NCBI GenBank assembly: GCA_020345705.1
Contig: CP070766.1
Span: forward strand, 363,619-374,257
Direction: 5' to 3'
Length of the DNA: 10,639 nucleotides
DNA from: Candidatus Zixiibacteriota bacterium
GTDB lineage: Bacteria; Zixibacteria; MSB-5A5; GN15; PGXB01
The notes below the pieces were generated by a model. That model did not search any database, had not been told where the DNA came from, and saw only the letters and a list, made by a program, of their open reading frames with translations. Position numbers and translations under genes: made by a program. Shown here one piece after another: positions 1 through 6,627 of the stretch (positions are counted from its first letter, which is position 1; every line of letters begins with the position of its first letter).

Positions 1-362
1 CATACGAAATGGCGGGGATTGGGCCGAAAGATATCAAGGTCGCTGAGGTGCACGACTGTTTCACCATAGCTGAGATCATGGCGTATGAAGACCTGGGTTT
101 CTGCGAGAAGGGGGCCGGAGGCCGTTTCATAGAAGAAAAGCAATCATATATAGGCGGTCAGACGCCCGTGAATATCGATGGCGGTCTGAAGGCAAAAGGG
201 CACCCTATTGGAGCCACCGGTGTTTCCATGACCGTTGAAATCGTAAAACAACTAAGAGAAGAAGCGGGAGAACGCCAGGTGCCGAATGTTGACACAGGAC
301 TTACACATAACGTAGGCGGCATCGGGCAATACTGCTTTGTCCACGTCCTCAGGAGGGACTAA
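1..362 (+). CDS. Thiolase, SCP2/archaeal type, C-terminal part (5' end outside window)
   Basis: This is the last ~120 residues of a thiolase; the reading frame is open at the left edge (first full codon at 3), so the true start is outside. Thiolases cleave 3-oxoacyl-CoA with CoA or run the reverse condensation. Visible active-site motifs are HDCF (where classical thiolases have NEAF) around visible residues 18-21, and GHPIGATG in the oxyanion/His loop. Near the C-terminus THNVGGIG replaces the CxG motif of classical degradative thiolases. This combination is typical of archaeal acetoacetyl-CoA thiolases, SCP2-like thiolases and BbsB-like thiolases that work with a DUF35 protein. Such a partner follows directly, with its ribosome binding site inside this gene's 3' end. 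In a benzoyl-CoA island it could cleave 3-oxopimeloyl-CoA or another 3-oxoacyl-CoA; the substrate is not visible from sequence. The nucleophilic Cys lies in the missing N-terminal part. Confidence 0.88.
   Translation, partial: YEMAGIGPKDIKVAEVHDCFTIAEIMAYEDLGFCEKGAGGRFIEEKQSYIGGQTPVNIDGGLKAKGHPIGATGVSMTVEIVKQLREEAGERQVPNVDTGLTHNVGGIGQYCFVHVLRRD
351..356 (+). promoter_or_regulatory. Ribosome binding site of the DUF35 gene
   Basis: A perfect AGGAGG ends 10 bases before the ATG at 367 and lies within the last codons of the thiolase gene. It favours the ATG at 367 over an upstream in-frame GTG/ATG-like start at 337, which would place the start before the site and inside the thiolase coding region. 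The arrangement also indicates translational linkage of the two genes. Confidence 0.8.
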
Positions 363-366
363 GATC

Positions 367-819
367 ATGTTTAAATGGTTTGGAAAAGTCAATTTTTCGC
401 CATATACCAAGGTTTCAGATTTCGCCGATCACCTGAAGGACGGACGGCTAATGGGATCCCGATGCAGGAAGTGCGGGTATGAATCATTCCCTCCGCGGGC
501 CGATTGCGGCCGGTGCCTTTCAGGAGATTTCGAATATAAAGAATTCACCGGGCGGGCGACGCTCCTCACGTACACCAGGATTCACGCCGCCCCTACCGGA
601 TTTGAAGACGTTGTGCCCTACACTATCGGGGTGGTCGATCTGGAAGAAACCGGTCGGCTGTTAGCATGGTTTGGAGATACGATAGCGGATGATGAGATTA
701 GGATAGGCATGAAACTTCAGGTTGTACCCCGCATCTTTGAAGAACTGGAGGAAATCAAGGTTTACTACTCTCTGGAAAAGCCGGGCACAACCTGGTCTGT
801 CTCGAAATCCACCATCTGA
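367..819 (+). CDS. DUF35 zinc-ribbon/OB-fold protein, thiolase partner
   Basis: A 150-residue protein with the two-part DUF35 architecture. An N-terminal helix leads into a rubredoxin-like zinc ribbon with C33-x2-C36 and C47-x2-C50. An OB-fold domain follows from about residue 55 (GRATLLTYTRIHAAPTGF to the C-terminus). Family members act as accessory subunits of SCP2/archaeal-type thiolases and HMG-CoA synthases. In the archaeal thiolase/HMG-CoA synthase complex the DUF35 protein forms a scaffold and shared CoA-binding site, and BbsA is the equivalent partner of BbsB in benzoylsuccinyl-CoA thiolysis. It starts four bases after the thiolase stop and has a perfect Shine-Dalgarno sequence, so co-expression and complex formation are likely. 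All four zinc ligands are present. The specific pathway is inferred only from context. It is the last gene before the convergent gap. Confidence 0.88.
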   Translation: MFKWFGKVNFSPYTKVSDFADHLKDGRLMGSRCRKCGYESFPPRADCGRCLSGDFEYKEFTGRATLLTYTRIHAAPTGFEDVVPYTIGVVDLEETGRLLAWFGDTIADDEIRIGMKLQVVPRIFEELEEIKVYYSLEKPGTTWSVSKSTI

Positions 820-852
820 ATGAAACGCGTTTTATCAGCAAAGATTGAGCAT

Positions 853-881
853 GAATCCCGGCGGCGAGGGTACCGGGATTC
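853..881. terminator. Perfect 9-bp inverted repeat between convergent genes (possible bidirectional terminator)
   Basis: GAATCCCGG at 853-861 and CCGGGATTC at 873-881 form a perfect 9-bp stem with an 11-base loop. It sits centrally in the 105-base gap between the convergent DUF35 gene (stop at 819) and dch (stop at 925). The position fits a terminator serving both strands. Neither side has a strong T tract, so a classical Rho-independent terminator is not proven; it may only protect mRNA ends. Confidence 0.45.
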
Positions 882-924
882 CCGTTTGCTTACGTTGATA
901 CTCGAAATGCTCTGATCGGTCCGG

Positions 925-1701
925 TTACTTATTCTGCCATTTCGGCTTACGGCGCTCCAGAAAAGACTGAATCCCTTCATTGGCGTCATTCGTCGCCATC
1001 AGTTCGTTGATATAGAGCGTCTCCTGGTCCTTAAGCCTGGACCGGACAGAGCCGTTGAATTCCATTCGCGCAGCCCTGACGGCATGCTTCAGAGATGATG
1101 CGCTTTTGGGAAGGATATGTTTCTGAACCCAGTCATCAACACCCTCAAGCATGGTCTCGCGATTCTCAAACAGCTTCGTCACCAGCCCCATCCGTTCCGC
1201 TTCTCCCGCGGACATAATTCTTCCGGTAGTCAACAGACAGTCCGCCCTTGCCTGCCCGACTTTCATCGGCAGGATCAATGAGGCGGGCGGTGCGAAAACG
1301 CCGAGGCTGATTTCCGGCTGCCCCAGCTTCGCGGACGCGTCTACAAACATGAAACTGCACATTAACGCCAGTTCCATCCCCCCGCCCAGGCACTGGCCGG
1401 AGACCAGGGCTGCGGTTGGAATCGCCAGGTCAGCCAGAGTGTAAAACAGCCCGTGAAACTGTTTGAGCATTCCCGGAGCTTTATCGCGAACGTGCTCGGC
1501 AACGCTGGCGCCAAAGCTGAAATGATCACCGGCGCCGATGAACTGAAGCAATTTCACGTCAGGTTGCCGGCCCAGCTCATCCAAGGCTTTTTGCAGACCG
1601 GCCATCATCTCGCCATCCAGAACATTCGCCTTGGGTGCATTTAACGTCAATCTGACGACCTGGCCGCCGTGCATAGATTCAATCAATGTCTTGTCGGACA
1701 T
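925..1701 (-). CDS. dch: Cyclohexa-1,5-diene-1-carbonyl-CoA hydratase
   Basis: A 258-residue crotonase-superfamily protein of the Dch/BamR/BzdW type. Dch adds water to cyclohexa-1,5-diene-1-carbonyl-CoA, the product of benzoyl-CoA reductase, to give 6-hydroxycyclohex-1-ene-1-carbonyl-CoA in the cytoplasm. The first oxyanion-hole segment is FSFGASVAEH at 61-70; the FGASV-type loop is characteristic of dienoyl-CoA hydratases, whereas ordinary enoyl-CoA hydratases have an FxAGAD loop. The second is GQCLGGGMELAL at 102-113, followed by a KLGQPEI segment. Length matches the family. It starts at an ATG five bases after the oah stop, with a modest GGGG-type ribosome binding site inside oah, so it is probably translationally coupled to oah. 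It is the last gene of had-oah-dch. The specific assignment rests on these motifs plus immediate linkage to oah and had; another cyclic enoyl-CoA hydratase is the main alternative. Confidence 0.92.
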   Translation of the reverse strand: MSDKTLIESMHGGQVVRLTLNAPKANVLDGEMMAGLQKALDELGRQPDVKLLQFIGAGDHFSFGASVAEHVRDKAPGMLKQFHGLFYTLADLAIPTAALVSGQCLGGGMELALMCSFMFVDASAKLGQPEISLGVFAPPASLILPMKVGQARADCLLTTGRIMSAGEAERMGLVTKLFENRETMLEGVDDWVQKHILPKSASSLKHAVRAARMEFNGSVRSRLKDQETLYINELMATNDANEGIQSFLERRKPKWQNK

Positions 1702-1706
1702 AACAT

Positions 1707-2792
1707 TTACCCCGGTAAAATTGCCTCAACAAGTTCGTCATCCCAGGGGTGCCCCTCGGATAGCATTTTGCGAAGCTTTATGAAATCCACTTCCTTGTTT
1801 CCCTTTGGACCCTCATTGAATGCCCGGAAGCCCGCTTTCGCCTCAGTCATCATATTCAATCCCAGCCAATCACGGTTGGATTGTTGATTCCTGTCCCAGT
1901 GTTCCAATTTCTTTTTTCTGAGGCTGTTAAGTGTTTTGTTTACACAATCCGGCATCAGGTACATCAATTTTGTGCAAAGAGAATCTACAAACTGATCCAA
2001 TGGTATCAGGTCGACGGTTCCGCTGGCGAGAAGCTCCTTGCCCTCCTTCAGGCTGTTACCTGGTTTTCTTTTGCCGTAAACCATTTTACCGAAATCATCG
2101 AGCCAACGATCGGTAACAACCAGCGGATTACGCACAAACTTATCACCTACTTTTAATACCGGCACCGCTTCCGTAATAAGGCCAAGGCTCTTTGCCTCAT
2201 AGGCGCTCCACATCTCACACAGCGTGCAGCTTTGCATGGCTCGCTCGATCCCGACAAACAGGTGAAGAAAATCGGTGCTGCCGCCGTCTGGGGCGCTGCC
2301 GTGCCTTGGCCCCGCCTGGCCGAAAACCGCGAGATCACTGGCAACAGTAAAATCACAGGCCATTCCGATTTCCTGCCCGCCGGCGATTCGCATGCCGTTC
2401 ACCCGGCAGATAACCGGTTTGTCGCACATGAGAATGGATGTGATCATATCGTTAAACAACCGCATGTACTGCTTGTATTCCAGCGGTCGGCCGGCGTAAT
2501 ATTCAGCATATTCCTTGGTGTTACCGCCGGTACAGAATGCCTTGTCCCCGACCGCCGTGAACACCACGGCCACCACCGTGCGGTCATTTGAAGCCTGCCT
2601 GAAAGCCAGGATGACCTCCTTAACGGCATTTGTCGTATATGAGTTGTACTGCTTGGGATTATTCAGAAAAATCCAGGCATTATTCAACCCATCCACCGCC
2701 TTGCCGTCTTGATCCAGACAGGGGCGCAGTTCGTAAATGATCTCTGTAAATTCCACATCCACAAGATTGTGGCTGACAATATTCTTATCCAT
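1707..2792 (-). CDS. oah: 6-oxocyclohex-1-ene-1-carbonyl-CoA hydrolase (ring-opening)
   Basis: A 361-residue Oah/BamA-type member of the crotonase superfamily. The enzyme adds water to 6-oxocyclohex-1-ene-1-carbonyl-CoA and then hydrolytically opens the ring to 3-hydroxypimelyl-CoA; it is the widely used marker of anaerobic aromatic degradation. Signature stretches are CTGGNTKEYAEYYAGRP at 87-103 (first oxyanion loop), NGMRIAGGQEIGMACD at 132-147 (second oxyanion loop) and GPRHGSAPDGGSTDFL shortly after. The long C-terminal region after residue ~270 is typical of Oah and absent from normal hydratases. It is slightly shorter than many homologues (about 375-380 residues), mainly at the N-terminus. 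The ATG at 2792 is firm because an in-frame TAA lies one codon upstream and GGGAGAG is six bases away. It follows had by 41 bases and precedes dch by 5. Confidence 0.96.
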   Translation of the reverse strand: MDKNIVSHNLVDVEFTEIIYELRPCLDQDGKAVDGLNNAWIFLNNPKQYNSYTTNAVKEVILAFRQASNDRTVVAVVFTAVGDKAFCTGGNTKEYAEYYAGRPLEYKQYMRLFNDMITSILMCDKPVICRVNGMRIAGGQEIGMACDFTVASDLAVFGQAGPRHGSAPDGGSTDFLHLFVGIERAMQSCTLCEMWSAYEAKSLGLITEAVPVLKVGDKFVRNPLVVTDRWLDDFGKMVYGKRKPGNSLKEGKELLASGTVDLIPLDQFVDSLCTKLMYLMPDCVNKTLNSLRKKKLEHWDRNQQSNRDWLGLNMMTEAKAGFRAFNEGPKGNKEVDFIKLRKMLSEGHPWDDELVEAILPG

Positions 2793-2833
2793 GTTTTACT
2801 CTCCCATCCTCATAGACTGTTTTATTTGAACAA

Positions 2834-3898
2834 TCAGTCTCCTTCAAAATCCGGCACCAGGACTGATCGTTTAATGAGTTTATGCTCCAGCGTTTGTTTG
2901 AAAATATCATTTATCTGTGACATTGGAAATGTCCCGGTGAACGGTTTAAGTTTCAGCTTGCCCTCGGCGGTCAGATTCAATACGTCGGCATAATGTTCAG
3001 GTTTGCATCCCCAGGTCCCGATAACCTGCGCGTCAAAAGCCATGAGATTACTTAGACGAATTTCCAATTTATCCAGAGTAAACCCGACAATTGACAGCGT
3101 CCCGGCAATACCCAGCAGTGCAAAGGCCAGTTCCTGGCCGGCTTTAGTTCCGGACATCTCATAGATTTTCCATCCGAACGGTTGTGCTCCCAGCTCTTTA
3201 CAGATACCCTTAACTCTCTTCTTGATCTCTTTAACGTCAAGATCCTTGACGTTCAACGTTGCTGAGATGCCGATTTCCGAAAGCTGATCCAGTTTTTCCT
3301 GTGCAATATCAATGGCCAGTGCTTTTGCGCCAAATATTCGGGCCAATTGCGCCCCAAAAATCCCTATACCACCGACACCAATGATGACGGCAAAATCTCT
3401 CTCCTTCAAATCACTCTTGACAATGACCTGGTAAGGTGTTGACACAGCATCAGCAATGACCGACAGTTCAGCCAGCGTGTGAGTTGCCAGCGCCGAATCG
3501 GGAACGGGTGCGAGATATTGAGCCGGCACGACAACATGACTGGAAAAACCGCCGTTAAAATCGTTGCCGGGCATCTTCTGATTCTGGCAAATGTTGCTCC
3601 GCCCCTTCTTGCACAATTCACATTGCCCGCACGGCAATACTGCCGGAACAACAACCGCCTTGCCTCTCAACTCGGAAGGTCCTTCGAGAACCGTACCGCT
3701 GATTTCGTGTCCGAGAACGAGGGGCAGATCATGACGTGTCGGAACACCGTAATGCCAGAAACTCAGATCGGTGTGGCAAACGCCGCATCCTGCAACCTCC
3801 ACCAGAGCTTCACCCTCAGCCAGCTGAGGAAACGGCAGGATGACCTGTTCAAAGGGCTTATCCTTGGCAGTCATCTGGTATGCATATATGCTTTTCAT
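2834..3898 (-). CDS. had: 6-hydroxycyclohex-1-ene-1-carbonyl-CoA dehydrogenase
   Basis: A 354-residue zinc-dependent medium-chain dehydrogenase of the Had/BamQ type. It oxidises 6-hydroxycyclohex-1-ene-1-carbonyl-CoA to the 6-oxo compound with NAD+, supplying the substrate for Oah. Visible residues are catalytic zinc ligand C41 (CGVCHTD), H64-E65 (GHE), the structural zinc Cys set C90, C93, C96 and C104, the Rossmann motif GVGGIG at 174-179, and D197 at the end of beta-2, consistent with NAD+ preference. The start is set at the ATG at 3898: AGGAGG lies five bases upstream, and the predicted transcript begins near 3910. A longer in-frame ATG at 3925 falls upstream of that transcript and of the ribosome binding site. 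Zinc dehydrogenases are a broad family, so the specific name depends on the had-oah-dch order, which is diagnostic. It is first in its probable transcription unit. Confidence 0.93.
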   Translation of the reverse strand: MKSIYAYQMTAKDKPFEQVILPFPQLAEGEALVEVAGCGVCHTDLSFWHYGVPTRHDLPLVLGHEISGTVLEGPSELRGKAVVVPAVLPCGQCELCKKGRSNICQNQKMPGNDFNGGFSSHVVVPAQYLAPVPDSALATHTLAELSVIADAVSTPYQVIVKSDLKERDFAVIIGVGGIGIFGAQLARIFGAKALAIDIAQEKLDQLSEIGISATLNVKDLDVKEIKKRVKGICKELGAQPFGWKIYEMSGTKAGQELAFALLGIAGTLSIVGFTLDKLEIRLSNLMAFDAQVIGTWGCKPEHYADVLNLTAEGKLKLKPFTGTFPMSQINDIFKQTLEHKLIKRSVLVPDFEGD

Positions 3899-3903
3899 GA
3901 TTT

Positions 3904-3909
3904 CCTCCT
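3904..3909 (-). promoter_or_regulatory. Ribosome binding site of had
   Basis: A perfect AGGAGG on the minus strand, five bases before the had ATG at 3898. It decides the start: the upstream in-frame ATG at 3925 has no such site and overlaps the promoter -10 region. Confidence 0.85.
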
Positions 3910-3916
3910 GCGGTAT

Positions 3917-3945
3917 ATTATCCAAATGTTACCTCTAGTTGTCAA
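3917..3945 (-). promoter_or_regulatory. Strong sigma70-like promoter for had-oah-dch
   Basis: On the minus strand there is a perfect -35 TTGACA (3940-3945), a 17-base spacer and a -10 GATAAT (3917-3922; five of six consensus bases). Transcription should start near 3909-3911, so the leader is only about 11-13 bases and begins at or just before the AGGAGG. This implies that had-oah-dch can be expressed independently of the genes upstream. The rest of the gap (3946-4064) shows only a weak 5-bp hairpin right after the upstream stop codon (4049-4064) and no recognisable operator. Confidence 0.65.
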
Positions 3946-4064
3946 GGCCAAATATGTTTCCTGCCGGAATGGCACGACACGATCTCCGCCACCGCGAGGC
4001 GATCCCCATTTGTCTCAGGTGCCCGTCTGCCTTATCCTGAATCGCGTTCTCCGTAATATCGGAG

Positions 4065-5015
4065 TCACTCAGCCGACTTTTCCAGCATATGAACAAATGC
4101 CGTTATGGCATGGTTATACGGTGTAGGCAAATTGTGCTTACTTCCGTACTCAGCTATTTTTCCATTCAGACGGTCAATCTCCGTCTGAAGGCCGCCCTCC
4201 AGATCCACCAGCATCGAAGGGCGATGATAGCCGCCTCCTTTCAGATATTTGATACAGAACTGGCGGAAATCCTTTCCGAACTTAATCCCCTCCGCTCCAG
4301 CAATTCTGACTGATTCATCAATAATCGCCTTCACCAGTTCGAGGCCATGAGGGGAATCCATCACCACTTTCATCGTCAGCCGCGTGATTGCGCAGACCGG
4401 GGAGAGAGCGGCGTTCAGAATCACCTTTTCCCAAACATAGTCCCGAATATTGTCCACGACCTCAGTCTGCAGCTTGACTGAGTTCAGCAATCCGGCGATT
4501 TTGCTCGCGGTGGCTCTGCCCTGCGCCGTCAATGCGGCTATATAGTTGGGCGGATTGAAAAATGTGACGTGCACGGTATTTGGAGCAGTCATGCCCCCGG
4601 CAAAATTGACCACCATTCGTAACGTTCTATCCTCACCAAAGACTTTGGCGACTTCCCGCTCGTTATCCAAACCATTCTGAACGCACATTACAAACGTTCT
4701 TTCAGAGGCTTTCTCCGAGAGGCGCGTAAGTACCTTCTCAAGGCTCGGAGCTTTGACTGAGACCGCAACAAGATCAGGATCATATTTTTCCAATTCGTCG
4801 GCCGAATAACATACTTCAGCCGCCTCGACCTCTTTCTGGATCGTGTGCTCTAAGCGGATCCCCGCCTTTTTAATCATATTGATTTTTTCACGATCAACAT
4901 CACATGGAACCACGAACGCCCCGGCGTCAAGGAGATGAGCCGCCAAAATAGACCCTACGGGACCCATTCCGATTACACCGACACGCAGCTGGTTATTACC
5001 GGTACTTTTCGCCAT
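4065..5015 (-). CDS. Ketopantoate reductase family (PanE/ApbA-like) oxidoreductase
   Basis: A 316-residue NAD(P)-dependent reductase of the 2-dehydropantoate 2-reductase fold. The N-terminal Rossmann domain has GVIGMGPVGS with GxGxxG at 16-21. NGLDNE at 114-119 carries the family's substrate-binding Asn. EKVILNAALSP has the expected catalytic Lys at 197 and Asn at 201. In the helical C-terminal domain, RPSMLVDLEGG at 265-275 followed by TEID at 278-281 matches the ApbA_C signature. Length is normal for the family. Ketopantoate reductase makes pantoate for CoA synthesis, but operon position among aromatic-degradation genes, with no panB or panC in sight, suggests that it may act on another 2-oxo or 3-oxo acid. 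Both readings are possible. The start has GGGAGA six bases upstream. It lies 45 bases after the symporter gene and 166 bases before had, which has its own promoter. Confidence 0.85.
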   Translation of the reverse strand: MAKSTGNNQLRVGVIGMGPVGSILAAHLLDAGAFVVPCDVDREKINMIKKAGIRLEHTIQKEVEAAEVCYSADELEKYDPDLVAVSVKAPSLEKVLTRLSEKASERTFVMCVQNGLDNEREVAKVFGEDRTLRMVVNFAGGMTAPNTVHVTFFNPPNYIAALTAQGRATASKIAGLLNSVKLQTEVVDNIRDYVWEKVILNAALSPVCAITRLTMKVVMDSPHGLELVKAIIDESVRIAGAEGIKFGKDFRQFCIKYLKGGGYHRPSMLVDLEGGLQTEIDRLNGKIAEYGSKHNLPTPYNHAITAFVHMLEKSAE

Positions 5016-5060
5016 GCTTATCTCCCGAATTATGAGTTTGCGAACACAAAGTTCCTCTTG

Positions 5061-6473
5061 TTAGTCGTGCGTCCATATTTTTCTCTTGTCCAACAGAAAG
5101 ACTGCAAAAAAGGTAATCAGACTGACCATCCAGCAGAAGAAAATCGGATGAGGCAGTTTTATGTCTTGAAAAAATAATCGCAGTTGCGGGAAAACAAGCC
5201 AGAGGACAAGAGCCGCCATCGCCATAAGTAAAGTCCAGGTTGCGTGACCGCGTCTGCACACTTGCGGCCAGAAAATGGTCATCAGCGTCACGAGAGTGTA
5301 GGCCGTGGTCAATGTCAGGCCTATGAGCAGTGTCTTGAGAATACCGGAAACCGAAACAGCCAGAATGTAGGTGAAGACGCTCAGCACCAGAACCGAAATC
5401 CGCGAGACTATTCTCTCCCCGCTTTCTTTGAGGTCGGGAGCCACAAATCTCTTGATCAAGTCTCCCACAACCAGAGTGGCGCTGCCGACAAGAAGAGCCG
5501 AAGCGGTCGATACGTCGGCCGCCCACAGGCCCGCCAGGACAATGCCCGCCACAAAGGGGCTCAGACTGAGAACCGTGCGAGGGAGAGCCTCCGTCGGAAT
5601 AATTCCCTGATGAAGAATGGCAGCTGCAATACCTATAATGGCACTAATAAATCCGATCGGCAGAATAATCATTCCCCCCAAAATAAAACCCTTCCTGGCG
5701 GATGAGGAATCCCTGGCGGCAAAACTTATCTGAACAATGGACTGCACAGAAAAGACGGTTGTACACATAACCACAAACCACGCGATAATAAGCCCCCATC
5801 CGATCGCACCCAGGTCAATCCCGGGATGCTGTGAAGGAAGCCTGGCCATAAGCTCACCAAAACCTCCGACCTTGTCCACCGCCATCACTGCTCCGAGAAG
5901 GACTCCCCCGTAAATGATGATAACATTGATGATATTCGTCAAACCGGCTGCCCAGAAACCACCGATCAAAGTTATCCCGACGAAGGCGACGGCCGTCACC
6001 AGCATTCCTGTCTGAAACGTAAACACCCCGGGAAGTAATGACGAGAGGATGGCACCGCCAGCTACATATTGAAGGGATGTAATGACCAACTGGAGAACAA
6101 GCTGTCCAATGACCCCGACAACACGACCTGAGACACTATAATGCTTTTCGAAAAGCTCCGGAAGAGTGCTTACTTCCAGAAGGCGATAACGCCGGGCTGC
6201 GATTAAACCGACCAGGAACGCTCCCGCGGCCCAGGCGGCATTGTACCACCCGGCCGATATTCCGGCATTGTAGGCGCGCTCGGCAACGCCGATCGTGGAA
6301 GCTCCGCCGATTGCCAGACCGGTCAGAAGAGGAGCAACCACCCAATAAGGGAGATTTCGCCCGGCCAGAAGATAAGCTATCATTCCTCCCCGACTGAGGC
6401 GGCGAGTCAGCCAGGTGATCACATAGAGCAGTATGATGTAAGAACAGACAATAATCAGGGGAATCCAGTTCAC
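5061..6473 (-). CDS. Sodium:solute symporter (SSS family)
   Basis: A 470-residue polytopic inner-membrane protein with about 12-13 hydrophobic segments, in the LeuT-fold SSS family, which couples Na+ entry to solute uptake. An N-terminal helix (about 4-22) is followed by LAGRNLPYW at 36-44 and the unwound TM1 signature GGASTIG at 56-62, then AERAYNAGISAGW. AADVSTASA at 318-326 has the Ser-Thr pair (322-323) expected at the sodium site of TM8. A positively charged C-terminal tail ends the protein. The start is GTG at 6473, with AAGGGA about 12 bases upstream, a rather long spacing; no better start was seen. Substrate cannot be read from sequence. Position behind an acyl-CoA synthetase and ahead of the benzoyl-CoA genes suggests uptake of an organic acid such as benzoate or a relative. 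Confidence 0.9.
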   Translation of the reverse strand: MNWIPLIIVCSYIILLYVITWLTRRLSRGGMIAYLLAGRNLPYWVVAPLLTGLAIGGASTIGVAERAYNAGISAGWYNAAWAAGAFLVGLIAARRYRLLEVSTLPELFEKHYSVSGRVVGVIGQLVLQLVITSLQYVAGGAILSSLLPGVFTFQTGMLVTAVAFVGITLIGGFWAAGLTNIINVIIIYGGVLLGAVMAVDKVGGFGELMARLPSQHPGIDLGAIGWGLIIAWFVVMCTTVFSVQSIVQISFAARDSSSARKGFILGGMIILPIGFISAIIGIAAAILHQGIIPTEALPRTVLSLSPFVAGIVLAGLWAADVSTASALLVGSATLVVGDLIKRFVAPDLKESGERIVSRISVLVLSVFTYILAVSVSGILKTLLIGLTLTTAYTLVTLMTIFWPQVCRRGHATWTLLMAMAALVLWLVFPQLRLFFQDIKLPHPIFFCWMVSLITFFAVFLLDKRKIWTHD

Positions 6474-6500
6474 CGTGAATTTACATCCCTTGATCCAGAG

Positions 6501-6529
6501 TTAATAGACCGCGCGGGCCGGATCGGCAA
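6501..6529 (-). promoter_or_regulatory. Weak candidate promoter upstream of the symporter gene
   Basis: On the minus strand there is TTGCCG (6524-6529), a 17-base spacer and TATTAA (6501-6506), about 28 bases before the GTG. Only three and four bases match the consensus hexamers, so this is a suggestion. It overlaps one arm of the inverted repeat at 6515-6546, a layout that could allow regulation of this 154-base gap. Confidence 0.2.
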
Positions 6530-6546
6530 AATACAAAATCCGGTCC
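6515..6546. repeat. Imperfect 9-bp inverted repeat in the synthetase-symporter gap
   Basis: GGGCCGGAT at 6515-6523 faces ATCCGGTCC at 6538-6546 with one mismatch and a 14-base AT-rich loop. It lies between the synthetase stop (6628) and the symporter start (6473). No T tract follows on the minus strand, so it is not a typical terminator. It could be an operator, an attenuating or stabilising RNA hairpin, or chance. Nothing else recognisable was seen in this gap. Confidence 0.35.
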
Positions 6547-6627
6547 TGAAATCTCTGAGACACCCGGTCTTGTCATACATTCGGAATGATCGAGTCTGTT
6601 TGCCTGCAAAACATTTTCGTCTCTTTC

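Noticed and set aside
337..366. Longer start for the DUF35 gene at 337
   Set aside because: It would precede the AGGAGG at 351-356 and overlap the thiolase coding region; the ATG at 367 has proper spacing to that site.
823..832. 10-base palindrome AAACGCGTTT after the DUF35 gene
   Set aside because: Short palindromes are common by chance; no second copy or promoter nearby supports an operator.
925..2792. Reading the two crotonase-fold genes as ordinary fatty-acid enoyl-CoA hydratases
   Set aside because: The FGASV loop of the first, the GNTKEYAEYYAGRP and GPRHGSAPDGG blocks with the long C-terminal region of the second, and linkage to a Had-type dehydrogenase all point to Dch and Oah.
3899..3925. 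Nine-codon N-terminal extension of had from an ATG at 3925
   Set aside because: The extension covers the promoter -10 and the AGGAGG. The ATG at 3898 fits the ribosome binding site and the usual N-terminus of the family.
4049..4064. Hairpin CTCCG-TAATAT-CGGAG just after the ketopantoate-reductase-like gene as a terminator
   Set aside because: The stem is only 5 bp and no T tract follows on the minus strand; it is too weak to call, although its position is suggestive.
3479..4126. 215-codon open frame on the + strand opposite had
   Set aside because: It runs antisense through the well-supported had gene and its promoter. The translation is rich in Cys, Arg and His with no recognisable domain, and there is no ribosome binding site.
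4996..5526. 176-codon open frame on the - strand overlapping the symporter 3' end
   Set aside because: It is out of frame with the symporter gene, which has clear membrane helices and family motifs; the alternative product is low-complexity and lacks any domain.
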